From Sulfurisoma sp963709555 (lineage in GTDB: Bacteria; Pseudomonadota; Gammaproteobacteria; Burkholderiales; Rhodocyclaceae): a DNA stretch of 64,000 nucleotides. The notes beneath the pieces are model-generated. The model did not search any database. It saw only the letters and a list, made by a program, of their open reading frames with translations, and was not told where the DNA came from. Every line of letters begins with the position of its first letter. Within the stretch, counting starts at the first letter, position 1. Location of the stretch: positions 62,001 to 126,000 of the forward strand of contig CAVPWR010000006.1 of NCBI GenBank assembly GCA_963709555.1, read 5' to 3'. Of the stretch, positions 34,229-43,158 are shown piece by piece. The position numbers and the translations under genes are program-made.

Positions 34229-34744
34229 TCACTTCGCGCGGCTGCCGATGGCCGTGAGGATGCCCTGCATCAGCGCCAGCGGCGTCGGCGGACAGCCGGG
34301 AATGCGCACATCGACACCGACCACATTCTCGATCGCGCCGCAGCTGGCGTAGCTTTCGCCGAAGACGCCGCCATTGCAGCCGCAGTCGCCGACCGCGACC
34401 ACCAGCTTGGGATCGGGCGTGCAATCGTAGGCGATGCGCAGCGCGTTCTCCATGTTTCTGGTCACCGGGCCGGTGACCAGCAGCATGTCGGCATGGCGCG
34501 GACTGGCGACGAACTTGATGCCGCGCCCTTCGAGGTTGTAATAGGGATTGTTGAGCGCGTGGATTTCCAGCTCGCAGCCGTTGCAGGAGCCGGCATCGAC
34601 CTCGCGGATGGTCAGCGCGCGGCCGAGGATGGTCAGGATCTCGTCGTGCAGCCGGTCGATCTCGCGCTGCGGGCCGCCCTCGGGAAACGAAGGCTTCTCG
34701 GTGAGGATGCCGGTACGGAAGATGTGTCTGAGCAGCGGAATCAT
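34229..34744 (-). CDS. hyfI: HyfI/NuoB-like 4Fe-4S subunit
   Basis: 171-residue homologue of HyfI/HycG/NuoB, the small subunit carrying the terminal N2-type cluster next to the quinone or active site. All ligand cysteines are present: AGSCNGCELEIHAL, VGDCGCNGGVFG and IPGCPPTPLALMQG. It is the last gene of the eleven-gene Hyf/Dab cluster. It is separated from hyfG by a 70-base spacer with a C-run/G-run hairpin. Retained Fe-S ligands suggest a redox role even though the large subunit lost its NiFe site. Confidence 0.85.
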   Translation of the reverse strand: MIPLLRHIFRTGILTEKPSFPEGGPQREIDRLHDEILTILGRALTIREVDAGSCNGCELEIHALNNPYYNLEGRGIKFVASPRHADMLLVTGPVTRNMENALRIAYDCTPDPKLVVAVGDCGCNGGVFGESYASCGAIENVVGVDVRIPGCPPTPLALMQGILTAIGSRAK

Positions 34745-34772
34745 GAGTTCGAGCGCAGCGAGCCGAAAGTAT

Positions 34773-34792
34773 CCCCCTCTGCGAAGAGGGGG
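34773..34792. repeat. C-run/G-run hairpin between hyfG and hyfI
   Basis: CCCCCTC-TGCGAA-GAGGGGG stem followed by CTGGGGGGAG, in the 70-base spacer between hyfG and hyfI. It resembles the C/G-run hairpins in repeats A and B. Likely an mRNA-processing or stabilising stem that lowers hyfI expression relative to the upstream genes (inferred). Confidence 0.45.
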
Positions 34793-34814
34793 CTGGGGGG
34801 AGTCGGGCCATTAA

Positions 34815-36401
34815 TCACAGGTCGGCGCCGCTGTAGGAAAGGTTGAAGGACTTGTTGATCAGCGGGAAGTCGGGGACGATGTCCGCCATCACCGCGTGTT
34901 CCAGCGCCGGCCAGGCCTGCCAGGAGGGATCGTGCGGATGGACGCGGGCGAGCCTGCCGTCGTCGTCGAACTTGACGGCGACCAGCACCTCGCCGCGCCA
35001 GCCCTCGACCACGCCGAGCCCGCTGCCACCGGCAAGCGGCGTGAATGTCGACGCGGTCCCGCCCGACGGCATGCCGACGGCGATCTGTCGCAGCAGGCGC
35101 AGCGACTCGGAGATTTCGCCGAAGCGAACGGCCACGCGCGCGGCGACGTCGCCACGCTCGTCGGTGACGGGACGCACGCCCAGCGCCGCCCATGGCGGCG
35201 GCGGCGTGTAGTCGTGGCGGTGGGCACGGCCGTCGAGGATCATGCCGGTGGCGCGCGCGGCCATGCCGGAGAGCGAGAGCTCGCGCGCCAGCGCGGTGTC
35301 GATGGTGCCGGTGGTGGCGAAGCGGTCCTGCAGGCCGGGATGCTCGTCGTAGAGCGTGCGCAGCTTCTTCACCTCGCTGCCGATGGCGCCGCACTGCTCG
35401 ACGATCGCGGCGAGCGCTGCCGGCTCGACATTGACGGCAACGCCGCCGGGCACGATGCGATCCATCATGAAGCGATGGCCGAACACCTCGGCGTTGAGGC
35501 GCAGCCAGTCCTCCTTGAGGCGCAGGAACTGGGTGAGGCCGAAGGCGAAGGCCGCGTCGTTGCCCAGCGCGCCGAGGTCGCCGAGGTGGTTGGCGACGCG
35601 CTCGCGCTCGAGCAGCAGCGCGCGCAGCAGCAGGGCCCGCGGCGGCGGCTCGATGCCGCAGGCCGCCTCGACCGCGTCGGCGTAGGCCCAGGCGTAGGCG
35701 CAGGTGGAGTCGCCCGAGACGCGACCGACCACGCGCGCACCGCGCTCGACATCCGCGCCGATCAGCAGCTTTTCGACGCCCTTGTGCTGGTAGCCGAGGC
35801 GCTGCTCCAGCCGCAGCACCTTCTCCCCGATCACCGAGAAGCGGAAGTGGCCGGGCTCGATGATGCCGGCGTGGATGGGGCCGACCGGAATCTCATGGGC
35901 GCCCTCACCGCCAACCTGCACGAATTCGTAGTCGCTCGGCTGGTTGGGGAAGCCGGCGCCCATGCCGACTTCGTGCACGGCGTCGTGGCGCAGCGGGTAC
36001 CAGTCGGCCGGCCAGGCACCGTGGCGCAGCCAGGGGCGCTGGTCGGTGCCGTCGGAGGCGATGCCGACCATGTCGCGAGTGGCGCGCTGCATGCGGTTGG
36101 CGGCGGGAAAGATACCGGAAAGATCGGGGTAGACCGGGCACGCATCACCCTCGGCCGGCAGGTCGAGGCTCATCCAGGCATGTCCTTGGTCGAGGCTGAA
36201 GACGCAATGCAGGCGGAAGCCGGCGCCTGCCTGCCGTTCGTCGCTGCCCCACATTGCCGCCAGCCGACCGCCGGCCAGGTGCGCCGCGGCGGCGAAATCC
36301 TTGAGATCCTCGCCGCTCGGGGCACGGCCGCGCCAGACCGGCGCGCCGACGCCGGTCTGCAGCGTGAATTCGATGGGGAAGTCGTCACAGAGGAACATCA
36401 T
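34815..36401 (-). CDS. hyfG: HyfG/NuoCD-like large subunit without NiFe ligands
   Basis: 528-residue fusion of a NuoC-like N-terminal domain and a NuoD/HyfG-like large subunit (GPIHAGIIEPGHFRFSVIGE, LRLEQRLGYQHKGVEKLLIG, LERERVANHLGDLGALGNDA). In hydrogenase 3/4 the NiFe site needs CxxC near RICGIC and a C-terminal DPCxxC. Here the first region reads RVVGRVSGDSTCAYAWAYAD, and the C-terminus ends PLINKSFNLSYSGADL, without the cysteine pairs. It therefore cannot hold NiFe and is probably quinone-reactive or structural, like NuoD. It lies between two C/G-run repeats. Intact. Confidence 0.85.
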   Translation of the reverse strand: MMFLCDDFPIEFTLQTGVGAPVWRGRAPSGEDLKDFAAAAHLAGGRLAAMWGSDERQAGAGFRLHCVFSLDQGHAWMSLDLPAEGDACPVYPDLSGIFPAANRMQRATRDMVGIASDGTDQRPWLRHGAWPADWYPLRHDAVHEVGMGAGFPNQPSDYEFVQVGGEGAHEIPVGPIHAGIIEPGHFRFSVIGEKVLRLEQRLGYQHKGVEKLLIGADVERGARVVGRVSGDSTCAYAWAYADAVEAACGIEPPPRALLLRALLLERERVANHLGDLGALGNDAAFAFGLTQFLRLKEDWLRLNAEVFGHRFMMDRIVPGGVAVNVEPAALAAIVEQCGAIGSEVKKLRTLYDEHPGLQDRFATTGTIDTALARELSLSGMAARATGMILDGRAHRHDYTPPPPWAALGVRPVTDERGDVAARVAVRFGEISESLRLLRQIAVGMPSGGTASTFTPLAGGSGLGVVEGWRGEVLVAVKFDDDGRLARVHPHDPSWQAWPALEHAVMADIVPDFPLINKSFNLSYSGADL

Positions 36402-36410
36402 GCCTCCGCA

Positions 36411-36517
36411 GGGCCGCCCCAAGGAGGCAGCGCCCCCCCTGTGGGGGGCAGCGTCCGCAAGGGATACCTCCCCGACTGCGCCGGGGACATAAGCCGGGTT
36501 TGCGAGCGTGGGGGGCC
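36411..36517. repeat. GC-rich intergenic repeat, copy B
   Basis: Spacer between hyfF and hyfG. It begins GGGCCGCCCCAAGG, has a hairpin of CCCCCCC and GGGGGG, then CAGCG, as in copy A at 4602-4660, and ends with GGGGGGCC. No ORF. Possible mRNA-stability element inside the operon. Confidence 0.55.
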
Positions 36518-36523
36518 ATTGAT

Positions 36524-37978
36524 CTAGCCGAGCATCCTTGCCGCCTCATGGAACCAGCGCGTGAGGTAGGGCGGAATGTAGAGGCCGAGCATCAGCACCA
36601 GCCCCAAATGCAGGAACACCGGCGTGATGGCGGGGGCATGCGGCAGGCGCTTGGCCTCGGTCTCGCCGAACACCATCGGCTGGACCTTGCCGAAAATGGC
36701 GGCGAAGGCCACGCCCAGCGCCAGCAGCAGCACCGGCGTCGCCCACGGGTGATGTTTCATGGCGTGGGTGAGGATCATGAACTCGCTGGCGAAGACGCCG
36801 AAGGGCGGCATGCCGAGGATGGCCAGCGTGCCCAGCAGCAGGCCCCAGCCTATCAGCGGGTTGATGCGAATGAGCCCGCGGATGCTGTCCATCTGCTGGG
36901 TGCCGGTCTTCTGCGTGGCATGGCCGACGGCGAAGAAAATCGCCGACTTGGTCAGCGAATGCATGGTCATGTGCAGCAGGCCGGCGAAGTTGGCCACCGC
37001 GCCGCCCATGCCGAAGGCGAAGGTGATCAGCCCCATGTGCTCGATGGACGAGTAGGCGAACATGCGCTTGACGTCCTTCTGCCGCGACAGGAAGAAGGCC
37101 GCCATCAGCAGCGTGACCAGGCCGAAGCCCATCATCAGGTCGCCGGCATAGTCGCTGTGGATGGCGCCGTCGGCCAGCACCTTGCAGCGCAGGATGGCGT
37201 AGAGCGCGACGTTGAGCAGCAGGCCGGAGAGCACGGCCGAAACGGGCGTCGGGCCTTCGGCGTGGGCGTCGGGCAGCCAGTTGTGCAGCGGCGCCAGGCC
37301 GACCTTGGTGCCGTAGCCGACCAGCAGGAAGATGAAGGACAGCGCCATGACATTGGGTTCGAGCTGGCCCTTGACCTCGACCAGGTGGGTCCATAGCAGC
37401 GCGTTGCCGGTCTCGCCCAGCACGCGCTCGGCGGCGAAGTAGAGCAGGATGGTGCCGAACAGCGCCTGGGCGATGCCGACGCCGCAGAGGATGAAATACT
37501 TCCACGCCGCCTCGAGGCTGGCCGGGGTGCGGTAGAGCGAGACCAGCAGCACGGTGGTCAGCGTCGCCGCCTCCATCGCCACCCAGAGGATGCCGAGGTT
37601 GTTGGTGGTCAGCGCCATCAGCATGGTGAACATGAAGAGCTGGTACATGCTCTTGTAGAGGCGCAGCCGCGGCTTGGTGAGGCGGCCGTGGGCGGCCTCG
37701 TTCGCCATGTAGGGGCCGGAGAAGATGCTGGTGGTCAGGCCGACGAAGGCGGTGAGGGCGACGAAGAAGACGTTGAGCGAGTCGATGAAGAACTGCTCGC
37801 CGAAGGCGAAGCGCGGGCCGTTGGCGACGATCTCTGCCGTCAGGCCGGCGGCAGCGAGGAAGGTGCCGAGGCTGGCGATGATGTTGAGGTTGGGCGCCCA
37901 GGCGCGCTCGCCGAACACCGTCAGCAGCGCGCCGCTGACGAGGGGAATGGCCAGCATGAGGACGAAGAAATCGAACAT
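36524..37978 (-). CDS. hyfF: HyfF-like antiporter subunit
   Basis: 484-residue NuoL/M/N-family membrane subunit closest to HyfF. Proton-channel features are visible: VAMEAATLTTVLLVSLYRTP, the lysine helix LLVGYGTKVGLAPLHNWLPD, AHAEGPTPVSAVLSGLLLNV and KRMFAYSSIEHMGLITFAFG. About 14 membrane segments. The ATG overlaps the hyfE stop (TGATG). In hydrogenase-4-type complexes this subunit pumps protons. Intact. Confidence 0.87.
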   Translation of the reverse strand: MFDFFVLMLAIPLVSGALLTVFGERAWAPNLNIIASLGTFLAAAGLTAEIVANGPRFAFGEQFFIDSLNVFFVALTAFVGLTTSIFSGPYMANEAAHGRLTKPRLRLYKSMYQLFMFTMLMALTTNNLGILWVAMEAATLTTVLLVSLYRTPASLEAAWKYFILCGVGIAQALFGTILLYFAAERVLGETGNALLWTHLVEVKGQLEPNVMALSFIFLLVGYGTKVGLAPLHNWLPDAHAEGPTPVSAVLSGLLLNVALYAILRCKVLADGAIHSDYAGDLMMGFGLVTLLMAAFFLSRQKDVKRMFAYSSIEHMGLITFAFGMGGAVANFAGLLHMTMHSLTKSAIFFAVGHATQKTGTQQMDSIRGLIRINPLIGWGLLLGTLAILGMPPFGVFASEFMILTHAMKHHPWATPVLLLALGVAFAAIFGKVQPMVFGETEAKRLPHAPAITPVFLHLGLVLMLGLYIPPYLTRWFHEAARMLG

Positions 37979-38646
37979 CAATTGTCCTTCAGGCGTTCCA
38001 TGTGACGGATGTCGAGGCTGTCGAACTGCTCGCGGATCTGGAAGAAGAACACGCCGAGGATGATGACGCCGACCAGCACGTCGAGCGCGATGCCCAGTTC
38101 GACCACCATCGGCATGCCGTAGGTGGCGCTGGTGGCGGCGAGGAAGAGGCCGTTCTCCATCGACAGGAAGCCGACCACCTGGGTGATCGCCTTGCGCCGC
38201 GTGATCATCATCAGGAAGGCGAGCATCACCACGGCCAGCGCGATGCCCAGCGTGCCGCGCGCGATCGAACTGGACAACTCGGAGATGGGCAGCGCGACAT
38301 TGAAGGCGAGCATCACCAGGGCGATGCCGATCAGCATGGTGGTCGGGATGTTGATCAGCGGCTCGACCTCGCTCTTGATCTGCAGCTTGCGCACCAGCCG
38401 GTGCAGGATCCAGGGCAGCAGCCAGGCCTTGAGCAGCAGGGTCAGGCCGGCCGACCAGTAGAGATGCGTCTGTCCGGTGCTCACCGCCACCACCAGCGTC
38501 GACAGGCACAGCGTCAGCCCCTGCAGGGCGAACAGGTTGATCAGCTGCAGCACGCGGCGCTGCGCCAGCATGGCGAAGGACAGCAGCAGGATCACCGCGG
38601 CGAAGAGATTGATCAGCTGCGCGGAGAGCGGAATGGAGGAATTCAT
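37978..38646 (-). CDS. hyfE: HyfE-like membrane subunit (NuoK-related)
   Basis: 222-residue protein with about six membrane segments, resembling HyfE/NuoK: AQLINLFAAVILLLSFAMLA, TQVVGFLSMENGLFLAATSA (with the glutamate characteristic of NuoK-like helices) and VVELGIALDVLVGVIILGVF. It couples the hydrophilic arm to the pumps. Start and stop overlap neighbours by four and one bases. Intact. Confidence 0.87.
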   Translation of the reverse strand: MNSSIPLSAQLINLFAAVILLLSFAMLAQRRVLQLINLFALQGLTLCLSTLVVAVSTGQTHLYWSAGLTLLLKAWLLPWILHRLVRKLQIKSEVEPLINIPTTMLIGIALVMLAFNVALPISELSSSIARGTLGIALAVVMLAFLMMITRRKAITQVVGFLSMENGLFLAATSATYGMPMVVELGIALDVLVGVIILGVFFFQIREQFDSLDIRHMERLKDN

Positions 38647-39599
38647 ACCCGCGCCTCCAGCAGCAACCGCACCAGCAGCCCCAGCACGGCCAGCAGGAAG
38701 GCGGTGCCGAGGAATTCCGGGGCGCGGAAGATGCGCATCTTGGCGTTGATGGTCTCGATGACGGCGAGCAGGAAGCCGCCGATGGCGAGCTTGAGCAGCA
38801 GCAGCGGAATCGCCGCCAGCAGGGCCATGAAGTTGTCGCGCTCGGCGATGCCCCAGGGAAAGAACAAGGCGAGGCCGAGACAGGAATAGGCATAGAGCTT
38901 GAGGCTGGAAGCCCACTCGATCAGCGCCAGGTGGCGCCCCGAGTATTCGAGGATCATCGCCTCGTGGATCATGGTCAGCTCGAGGTGGGTGGCCGGGTTG
39001 TCCACCGGCACGCGGGCGTTCTCGGCCAGCGACACCATGGTGAAGGCGATGCCGGCGAAGGCGAGGCTGGGAACGATGATGAACTCGCGATGCGCCAGGG
39101 CCTCGACGATCGTGGCCACCGAGGTGGACTGGGCGATCATGGCGACGGTGAAAATCACCATCAGCAGCGCCGGCTCGGCGAGGAAGCCGACCAGCATCTC
39201 GCGCCGGCCGCCGAGGCTGCCGAAGGAAGTGCCGACATCCATCGCCGCCAGCGCGATGAAAATGCGCGCCAGGCCGAAGACGCCGACCAGGGCGATGGCA
39301 TCGGCGGCGGGCGCAAGCGGCAAGTCGGTCGACAGGCTGGGGATGATGGCGCAGGCCAGCACCATGCAGCCGAATACGACGAAGGGCGCGGCACGGAACA
39401 GGGAGGAGGCACCGTGCGCCAGCACCACGTCCTTGTGGAACAGCTTGTGCAGCATGTAATAGGGCAGCAGCAGCGGCGGCGCCGTGCGGCTCTGCAGCCA
39501 GGCACGGCACTGCCCCACCCAGCCCGAGAGCAGCGGCGCCAGCACCAGCGCCAGCGCGATGGCGAAGACCTGGCCGATGAGCCCGGAGATGCTGATCAT
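38643..39599 (-). CDS. hyfC: HyfC/NuoH-like membrane subunit
   Basis: 318-residue NuoH/HycD/HyfC-family subunit, which contacts the quinone site. Seen: KDVVLAHGASSLFRAAPFVV, GLARIFIALAAMDVGTSFGS, GGRREMLVGFLAEPALLMVI, RVPVDNPATHLELTMIHEAM and ILEYSGRHLALIEWASSLKL. The last two hold the conserved glutamates of the E-channel. Eight or so membrane segments. Coupled to hyfE and hyfB by ATGA overlaps. Intact. Confidence 0.9.
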   Translation of the reverse strand: MISISGLIGQVFAIALALVLAPLLSGWVGQCRAWLQSRTAPPLLLPYYMLHKLFHKDVVLAHGASSLFRAAPFVVFGCMVLACAIIPSLSTDLPLAPAADAIALVGVFGLARIFIALAAMDVGTSFGSLGGRREMLVGFLAEPALLMVIFTVAMIAQSTSVATIVEALAHREFIIVPSLAFAGIAFTMVSLAENARVPVDNPATHLELTMIHEAMILEYSGRHLALIEWASSLKLYAYSCLGLALFFPWGIAERDNFMALLAAIPLLLLKLAIGGFLLAVIETINAKMRIFRAPEFLGTAFLLAVLGLLVRLLLEARV

Positions 39600-41605
39600 G
39601 GGCGACCCACCAGCAGCAAAATGATCAGGGTGATGAAGCTGTAGAGCAGATAGACGGCGATGCGGCCGCCCTGCACCGTCGTCACCAGGCCCGCGATGGC
39701 ATTGGCCAGGCGTGCCACCGGCAGGTAGAGCCAGTGCCAGAAATGATCCTCGACCTTGACGCTGTAATAGGGCTCGGGATCGCGGGCCGTCGGGAAATGG
39801 CGCTCCATGCGGAACATCGGCTCGAAGATGCGGCGGATCGGCTGGCTGAAGCCCTCGGCCGTGTCCTGCGCGCGCGGCCCCTGGAAGAAGTAGCCGCAAT
39901 CCCATGCCGCGGTGCGGCGCACGCGGCCATGGTAGAGGCGGCGCACCAGCCAGCGGCCCAGCAGCAGCGTGGCGGCGATGGTGACGAGGAAGATCAGCGG
40001 CTCGTAGCTGGCTTGTTCGGCCGAGATCGGCGCCAGCATCCACCAGCCGTGTTCATTCAACTTGTCGGCAAGGCCCGTGCCCAACAGCTGGCGCGTGGCG
40101 GCATCGATGCGCAGGATCACCGTCGACGGCAGCACACCCAGCAGCAGTGTGATCAGCGCCAGCCAGGCGAGGCCGAGTTTTTCCCACGGACCGGCGTCAT
40201 GGGCGTCCTTGAGGGCCGGCTCGCGCATCTGGCCGAGGAAGATGATGCCGTAGAACTTGACCATGGCGAAGCCGGCCAGGGCGGCGATGAAGACGACCAG
40301 CGCCGCCGCCACCGGCACCACCATGTTGAGCCAGGGGTGCGGCAGGCCCGGCGAGAAGAGGAAGGCCTGCAGCAGCATCCACTCGGAGACGAAGCCCGAC
40401 AGCGGCGGCAGGCCGGCGCTGGCGATCACGCCGGCCAGGGCCAGCCACGCCACCCAGGGCATGCGGTGGATCAGGCCGCCGAGCTTGCCCAGGCTGCGCT
40501 CCTTCGTCGCGTGCAGCACCGAGCCGGTGCACAGGAACAGCAGGCTCTTGAAGCCGGCATGGGCGAGGCAGTGATAGAGCACGGCCGTCAGCGCCAGCGC
40601 CGCCAGCGCCTCCATGCGGTAGGAATGGAAGAGCAGCGTCAGGCCGATGCCGACGGCGATGAGGCCGATGTTCTCGATCGAGGAATAGGCCAGCAGCCGC
40701 TTCATGTCGCTCTGCACCGTGCTGTAGAGCACGCCGAACAACGCGGTGGCCAGCCCCACGGCCAGCGCCACCACGCCCCACCACCACAGCGTCGAATGCA
40801 GCAGGTCGAAACTGACGCGCAGCAGGCCGTAGATGGCGGTCTTGAGCATGACGCCGCTCATCAGCGCCGACACCGGCGAGGGCGCGGCCGGGTGCGCCTC
40901 CGGCAGCCAGACGTGGAGCGGCACCAGGCCGGCCTTGGCGCCGAAGCCGGCCAGCGCCAGCAGGAAGGCGGCCGAGGCCCAGAACGGCGAAAGTTCCTGG
41001 CCGCGCATGCCGGCGAAGGTGTAGTCGCCGCTGCCCGAGGTCATCACGCCGAAGGACAGCAGGATGGCGATGGCGCCGACGTGGGCGATCAGCAGGTAGA
41101 GGAAGCCGGCGCTGCGGATGGCGGCGTGGCGGTGGTCGGTGGTGACCAGCAGGAAGGACGACAGCGCCATGGTCTCCCACGCCACCATGAAGGCGTAGGC
41201 GTCGTCGGCCAGCAGCACCATCAGCATGCTGGCGAGGAAGACGTGGTATTCGAGGCAGAGCACGCCGGGCGCGGTGCCCTGGCCCTGGCGGAAATAGCCG
41301 GCGGCGTAGATGGAGATGCCGACGGAGACGAAGCCCAGCAGCAGCGCGAAAACGGCGGAAAGGTTGTCCAGGCGCAGATGGAAGGGCAGGTCGGGCAGGC
41401 CGATGGCCAGCACGGCGGTTTGCGCCGGGCCGCCGAGCGAGCCGAGCGCCACCAGCCCGACCACCATGCCGACGAGGGCGCCGAGCGGGAACAGGGTCTT
41501 GCTGATGAAGCGCGTGTTGCGCGGCGCCGCCAGCCCGAGCAGCCCGATGGCCAGCCAGGCGCAGGCGGCGATCAGCAGGGTGTCGATGGGCAGAAGGCTG
41601 GTCAT
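39596..41605 (-). CDS. hyfB: HyfB-like antiporter subunit
   Basis: 669-residue HyfB/HycC-type proton-pumping subunit of the NuoL/M/N family. Signatures: MVAWETMALSSFLLVTTDHR, LALAGFGAKAGLVPLHVWLP, AHPAAPSPVSALMSGVMLKT and KRLLAYSSIENIGLIAVGIG. The C-terminal extension with amphipathic segments (RRTAAWDCGYFFQGPRAQ) resembles HyfB. Intact. An 80-base spacer upstream holds a dispersed-motif copy, so this may begin a second transcript (hyfBCEFGI). Confidence 0.9.
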   Translation of the reverse strand: MTSLLPIDTLLIAACAWLAIGLLGLAAPRNTRFISKTLFPLGALVGMVVGLVALGSLGGPAQTAVLAIGLPDLPFHLRLDNLSAVFALLLGFVSVGISIYAAGYFRQGQGTAPGVLCLEYHVFLASMLMVLLADDAYAFMVAWETMALSSFLLVTTDHRHAAIRSAGFLYLLIAHVGAIAILLSFGVMTSGSGDYTFAGMRGQELSPFWASAAFLLALAGFGAKAGLVPLHVWLPEAHPAAPSPVSALMSGVMLKTAIYGLLRVSFDLLHSTLWWWGVVALAVGLATALFGVLYSTVQSDMKRLLAYSSIENIGLIAVGIGLTLLFHSYRMEALAALALTAVLYHCLAHAGFKSLLFLCTGSVLHATKERSLGKLGGLIHRMPWVAWLALAGVIASAGLPPLSGFVSEWMLLQAFLFSPGLPHPWLNMVVPVAAALVVFIAALAGFAMVKFYGIIFLGQMREPALKDAHDAGPWEKLGLAWLALITLLLGVLPSTVILRIDAATRQLLGTGLADKLNEHGWWMLAPISAEQASYEPLIFLVTIAATLLLGRWLVRRLYHGRVRRTAAWDCGYFFQGPRAQDTAEGFSQPIRRIFEPMFRMERHFPTARDPEPYYSVKVEDHFWHWLYLPVARLANAIAGLVTTVQGGRIAVYLLYSFITLIILLLVGRP

Positions 41606-41651
41606 GTCGGCAGCAGGGTCTTCGGCGATTCTAGCAGCGGTCCCCGAGCCG

Positions 41652-41675
41652 CCGTCCCGCCACTGCCGACTTTTG
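41652..41675 (+). repeat. Dispersed motif copy 9
   Basis: CCGTCCCGCCAC then TGCCGACTTTTG. In the 80-base spacer between the NuoM-like gene and hyfB. Confidence 0.65.
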
Positions 41676-41685
41676 GGTCGCGGCC

Positions 41686-43158
41686 TCAGCCGAGCCGTGC
41701 CACCCAGGCTTGCGCCGACGTGCTCATGACATCGAGCAGCAGCTCGGGGAATACGCCGAAGGCGAGAACCAGCGCGGCGAAGGCCAGCATCAGCGCCAGC
41801 TCGCGCGGCCGCAGGTCCTCGGCCGTCGCCACCGCAGGCCGCGTCACCGGACCGAAAAAGGCGCGGCGATAGAGGCCGAGGAAATAGGCGGCACCGATCA
41901 CCATGCCAACCAGCGCGGCCAGGCCCGCACCGGCATGGTGCTCGAAGGTCGACAGCAGCAGCAGCAGTTCCGCCGGGAAGCCCGAAGTGCCCGGCAGCCC
42001 CATCGTGGCCAGGCCGAACAGCAGGAAGAAACTCGCCAGCAGCGGCATGCTACGCGCCGCGCCGACGAGGCTCGCCGCATCGGTCGAACCGGTGCGACCG
42101 TGCAGCGCGGCGAGCAGCAGGAAGAGGCCACCGGAAGCGACGACGAAATTGAGAAGCTGCAGCACGGCGCCCTGCAGGCCCTGCAGGTTGAACGAGGCGA
42201 TGCCCAGCACGACGAGGCCGACGTGCGACATGCTGGCGTAGGCCAGCATGCGCCGCAGGTTGGTCTGCGCCAACGCCACCACCGCGCCGTAGAGGATGGC
42301 CGCCGTGCCGAAGGCCGCCAGCAGCCAGTGCAGTTCCTGCGCCGCGGCCGGCGCCAGCGGCACGGCGAAGCGGATCAGGCCATAGGCGCCGAGCTTGAGC
42401 CCGGTGAGCAGCGCGCACACGGCGACCGGGCCTTCCATGGCAATCAGCGGCAGCCAGGTGTGCAGCGGAAACAGCGGCACCTTGACGCCGAAGCCGAGCA
42501 GCAGCAGCAGGAACACGGCGTACTGCGTTCCGCTCGGCAGGGGTGTGGCGAACAGCGTCGGCAGGTCGAACACCAGCGGGCCGCCGCCGGACGCTGCGGC
42601 GAAGGCCACGACGAGGAAGCCGAAGAGCAGCGCGACGCCGCCGGCCAGCATGACCAGGGTGTATTTCATCGCGGCGTGGCGGCGGTTGGGGCCGACGCCC
42701 CATAGCGTCACCAGGAAATACAGCGGGATCAGGGTGAATTCCCAGAAGAGGAAGAACAGCACGGAGTCGAGGGCGCAGAACACGCCCAGCGTCGCCGTCT
42801 CGAACAGCATCAGCAGGCTGTAGTAGAGGCGCGGCAGGGTGTGCACGCTGTTCCACGAGGCGAGGATGACGCCGATGAACAGCAGCACCGTGGCCGGCAG
42901 GAAAAGGATGGAAATGCCGTCGACGCCCACCATGTAGTGGATGTTCAGGCTGGGGATCCAGTCGTACTTCTCCACCAGCTGGAAGCCGGGCTGCGCCGGG
43001 TCGAAGAAGAACACGGCCAAGCAGGCGACGACGACGTCGATCAGCGCGGTGGTCAGCGCGACCACACGGGCCGACTCGGGACGCGGCAGCAGCCAGGCCA
43101 GCGCGGCGCCGAGCGGCAGCGTCAGGAACAGCAGCGAGATCAGGGGAAAGTGGTCCAT
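41686..43158 (-). CDS. NuoM-like proton channel subunit 2
   Basis: 490-residue NuoM/MrpD-family subunit. Seen: DGISILFLPATVLLFIGVIL, LFFLFWEFTLIPLYFLVTLW (conserved glutamate), LLLGFGVKVPLFPLHTWLPL (lysine helix) and RRMLAYASMSHVGLVVLGIA. Fourteen membrane segments. The ATG overlaps the previous gene's stop (TGATG). It is more like true complex I NuoM than like HyfD. Intact. Confidence 0.88.
   Translation of the reverse strand: MDHFPLISLLFLTLPLGAALAWLLPRPESARVVALTTALIDVVVACLAVFFFDPAQPGFQLVEKYDWIPSLNIHYMVGVDGISILFLPATVLLFIGVILASWNSVHTLPRLYYSLLMLFETATLGVFCALDSVLFFLFWEFTLIPLYFLVTLWGVGPNRRHAAMKYTLVMLAGGVALLFGFLVVAFAAASGGGPLVFDLPTLFATPLPSGTQYAVFLLLLLGFGVKVPLFPLHTWLPLIAMEGPVAVCALLTGLKLGAYGLIRFAVPLAPAAAQELHWLLAAFGTAAILYGAVVALAQTNLRRMLAYASMSHVGLVVLGIASFNLQGLQGAVLQLLNFVVASGGLFLLLAALHGRTGSTDAASLVGAARSMPLLASFFLLFGLATMGLPGTSGFPAELLLLLSTFEHHAGAGLAALVGMVIGAAYFLGLYRRAFFGPVTRPAVATAEDLRPRELALMLAFAALVLAFGVFPELLLDVMSTSAQAWVARLG

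Noticed and set aside
35945..35985. GCCGACTTCGTGC in hyfG as a motif copy
   Set aside because: The T-run is absent and the flank differs; ordinary coding sequence.
34815..41605. Annotation as a functional hydrogenase-4 / formate hydrogenlyase
   Set aside because: The HyfG-like subunit lacks both NiFe cysteine pairs, and no HyfA/H ferredoxin subunits, formate dehydrogenase or maturation genes are present.
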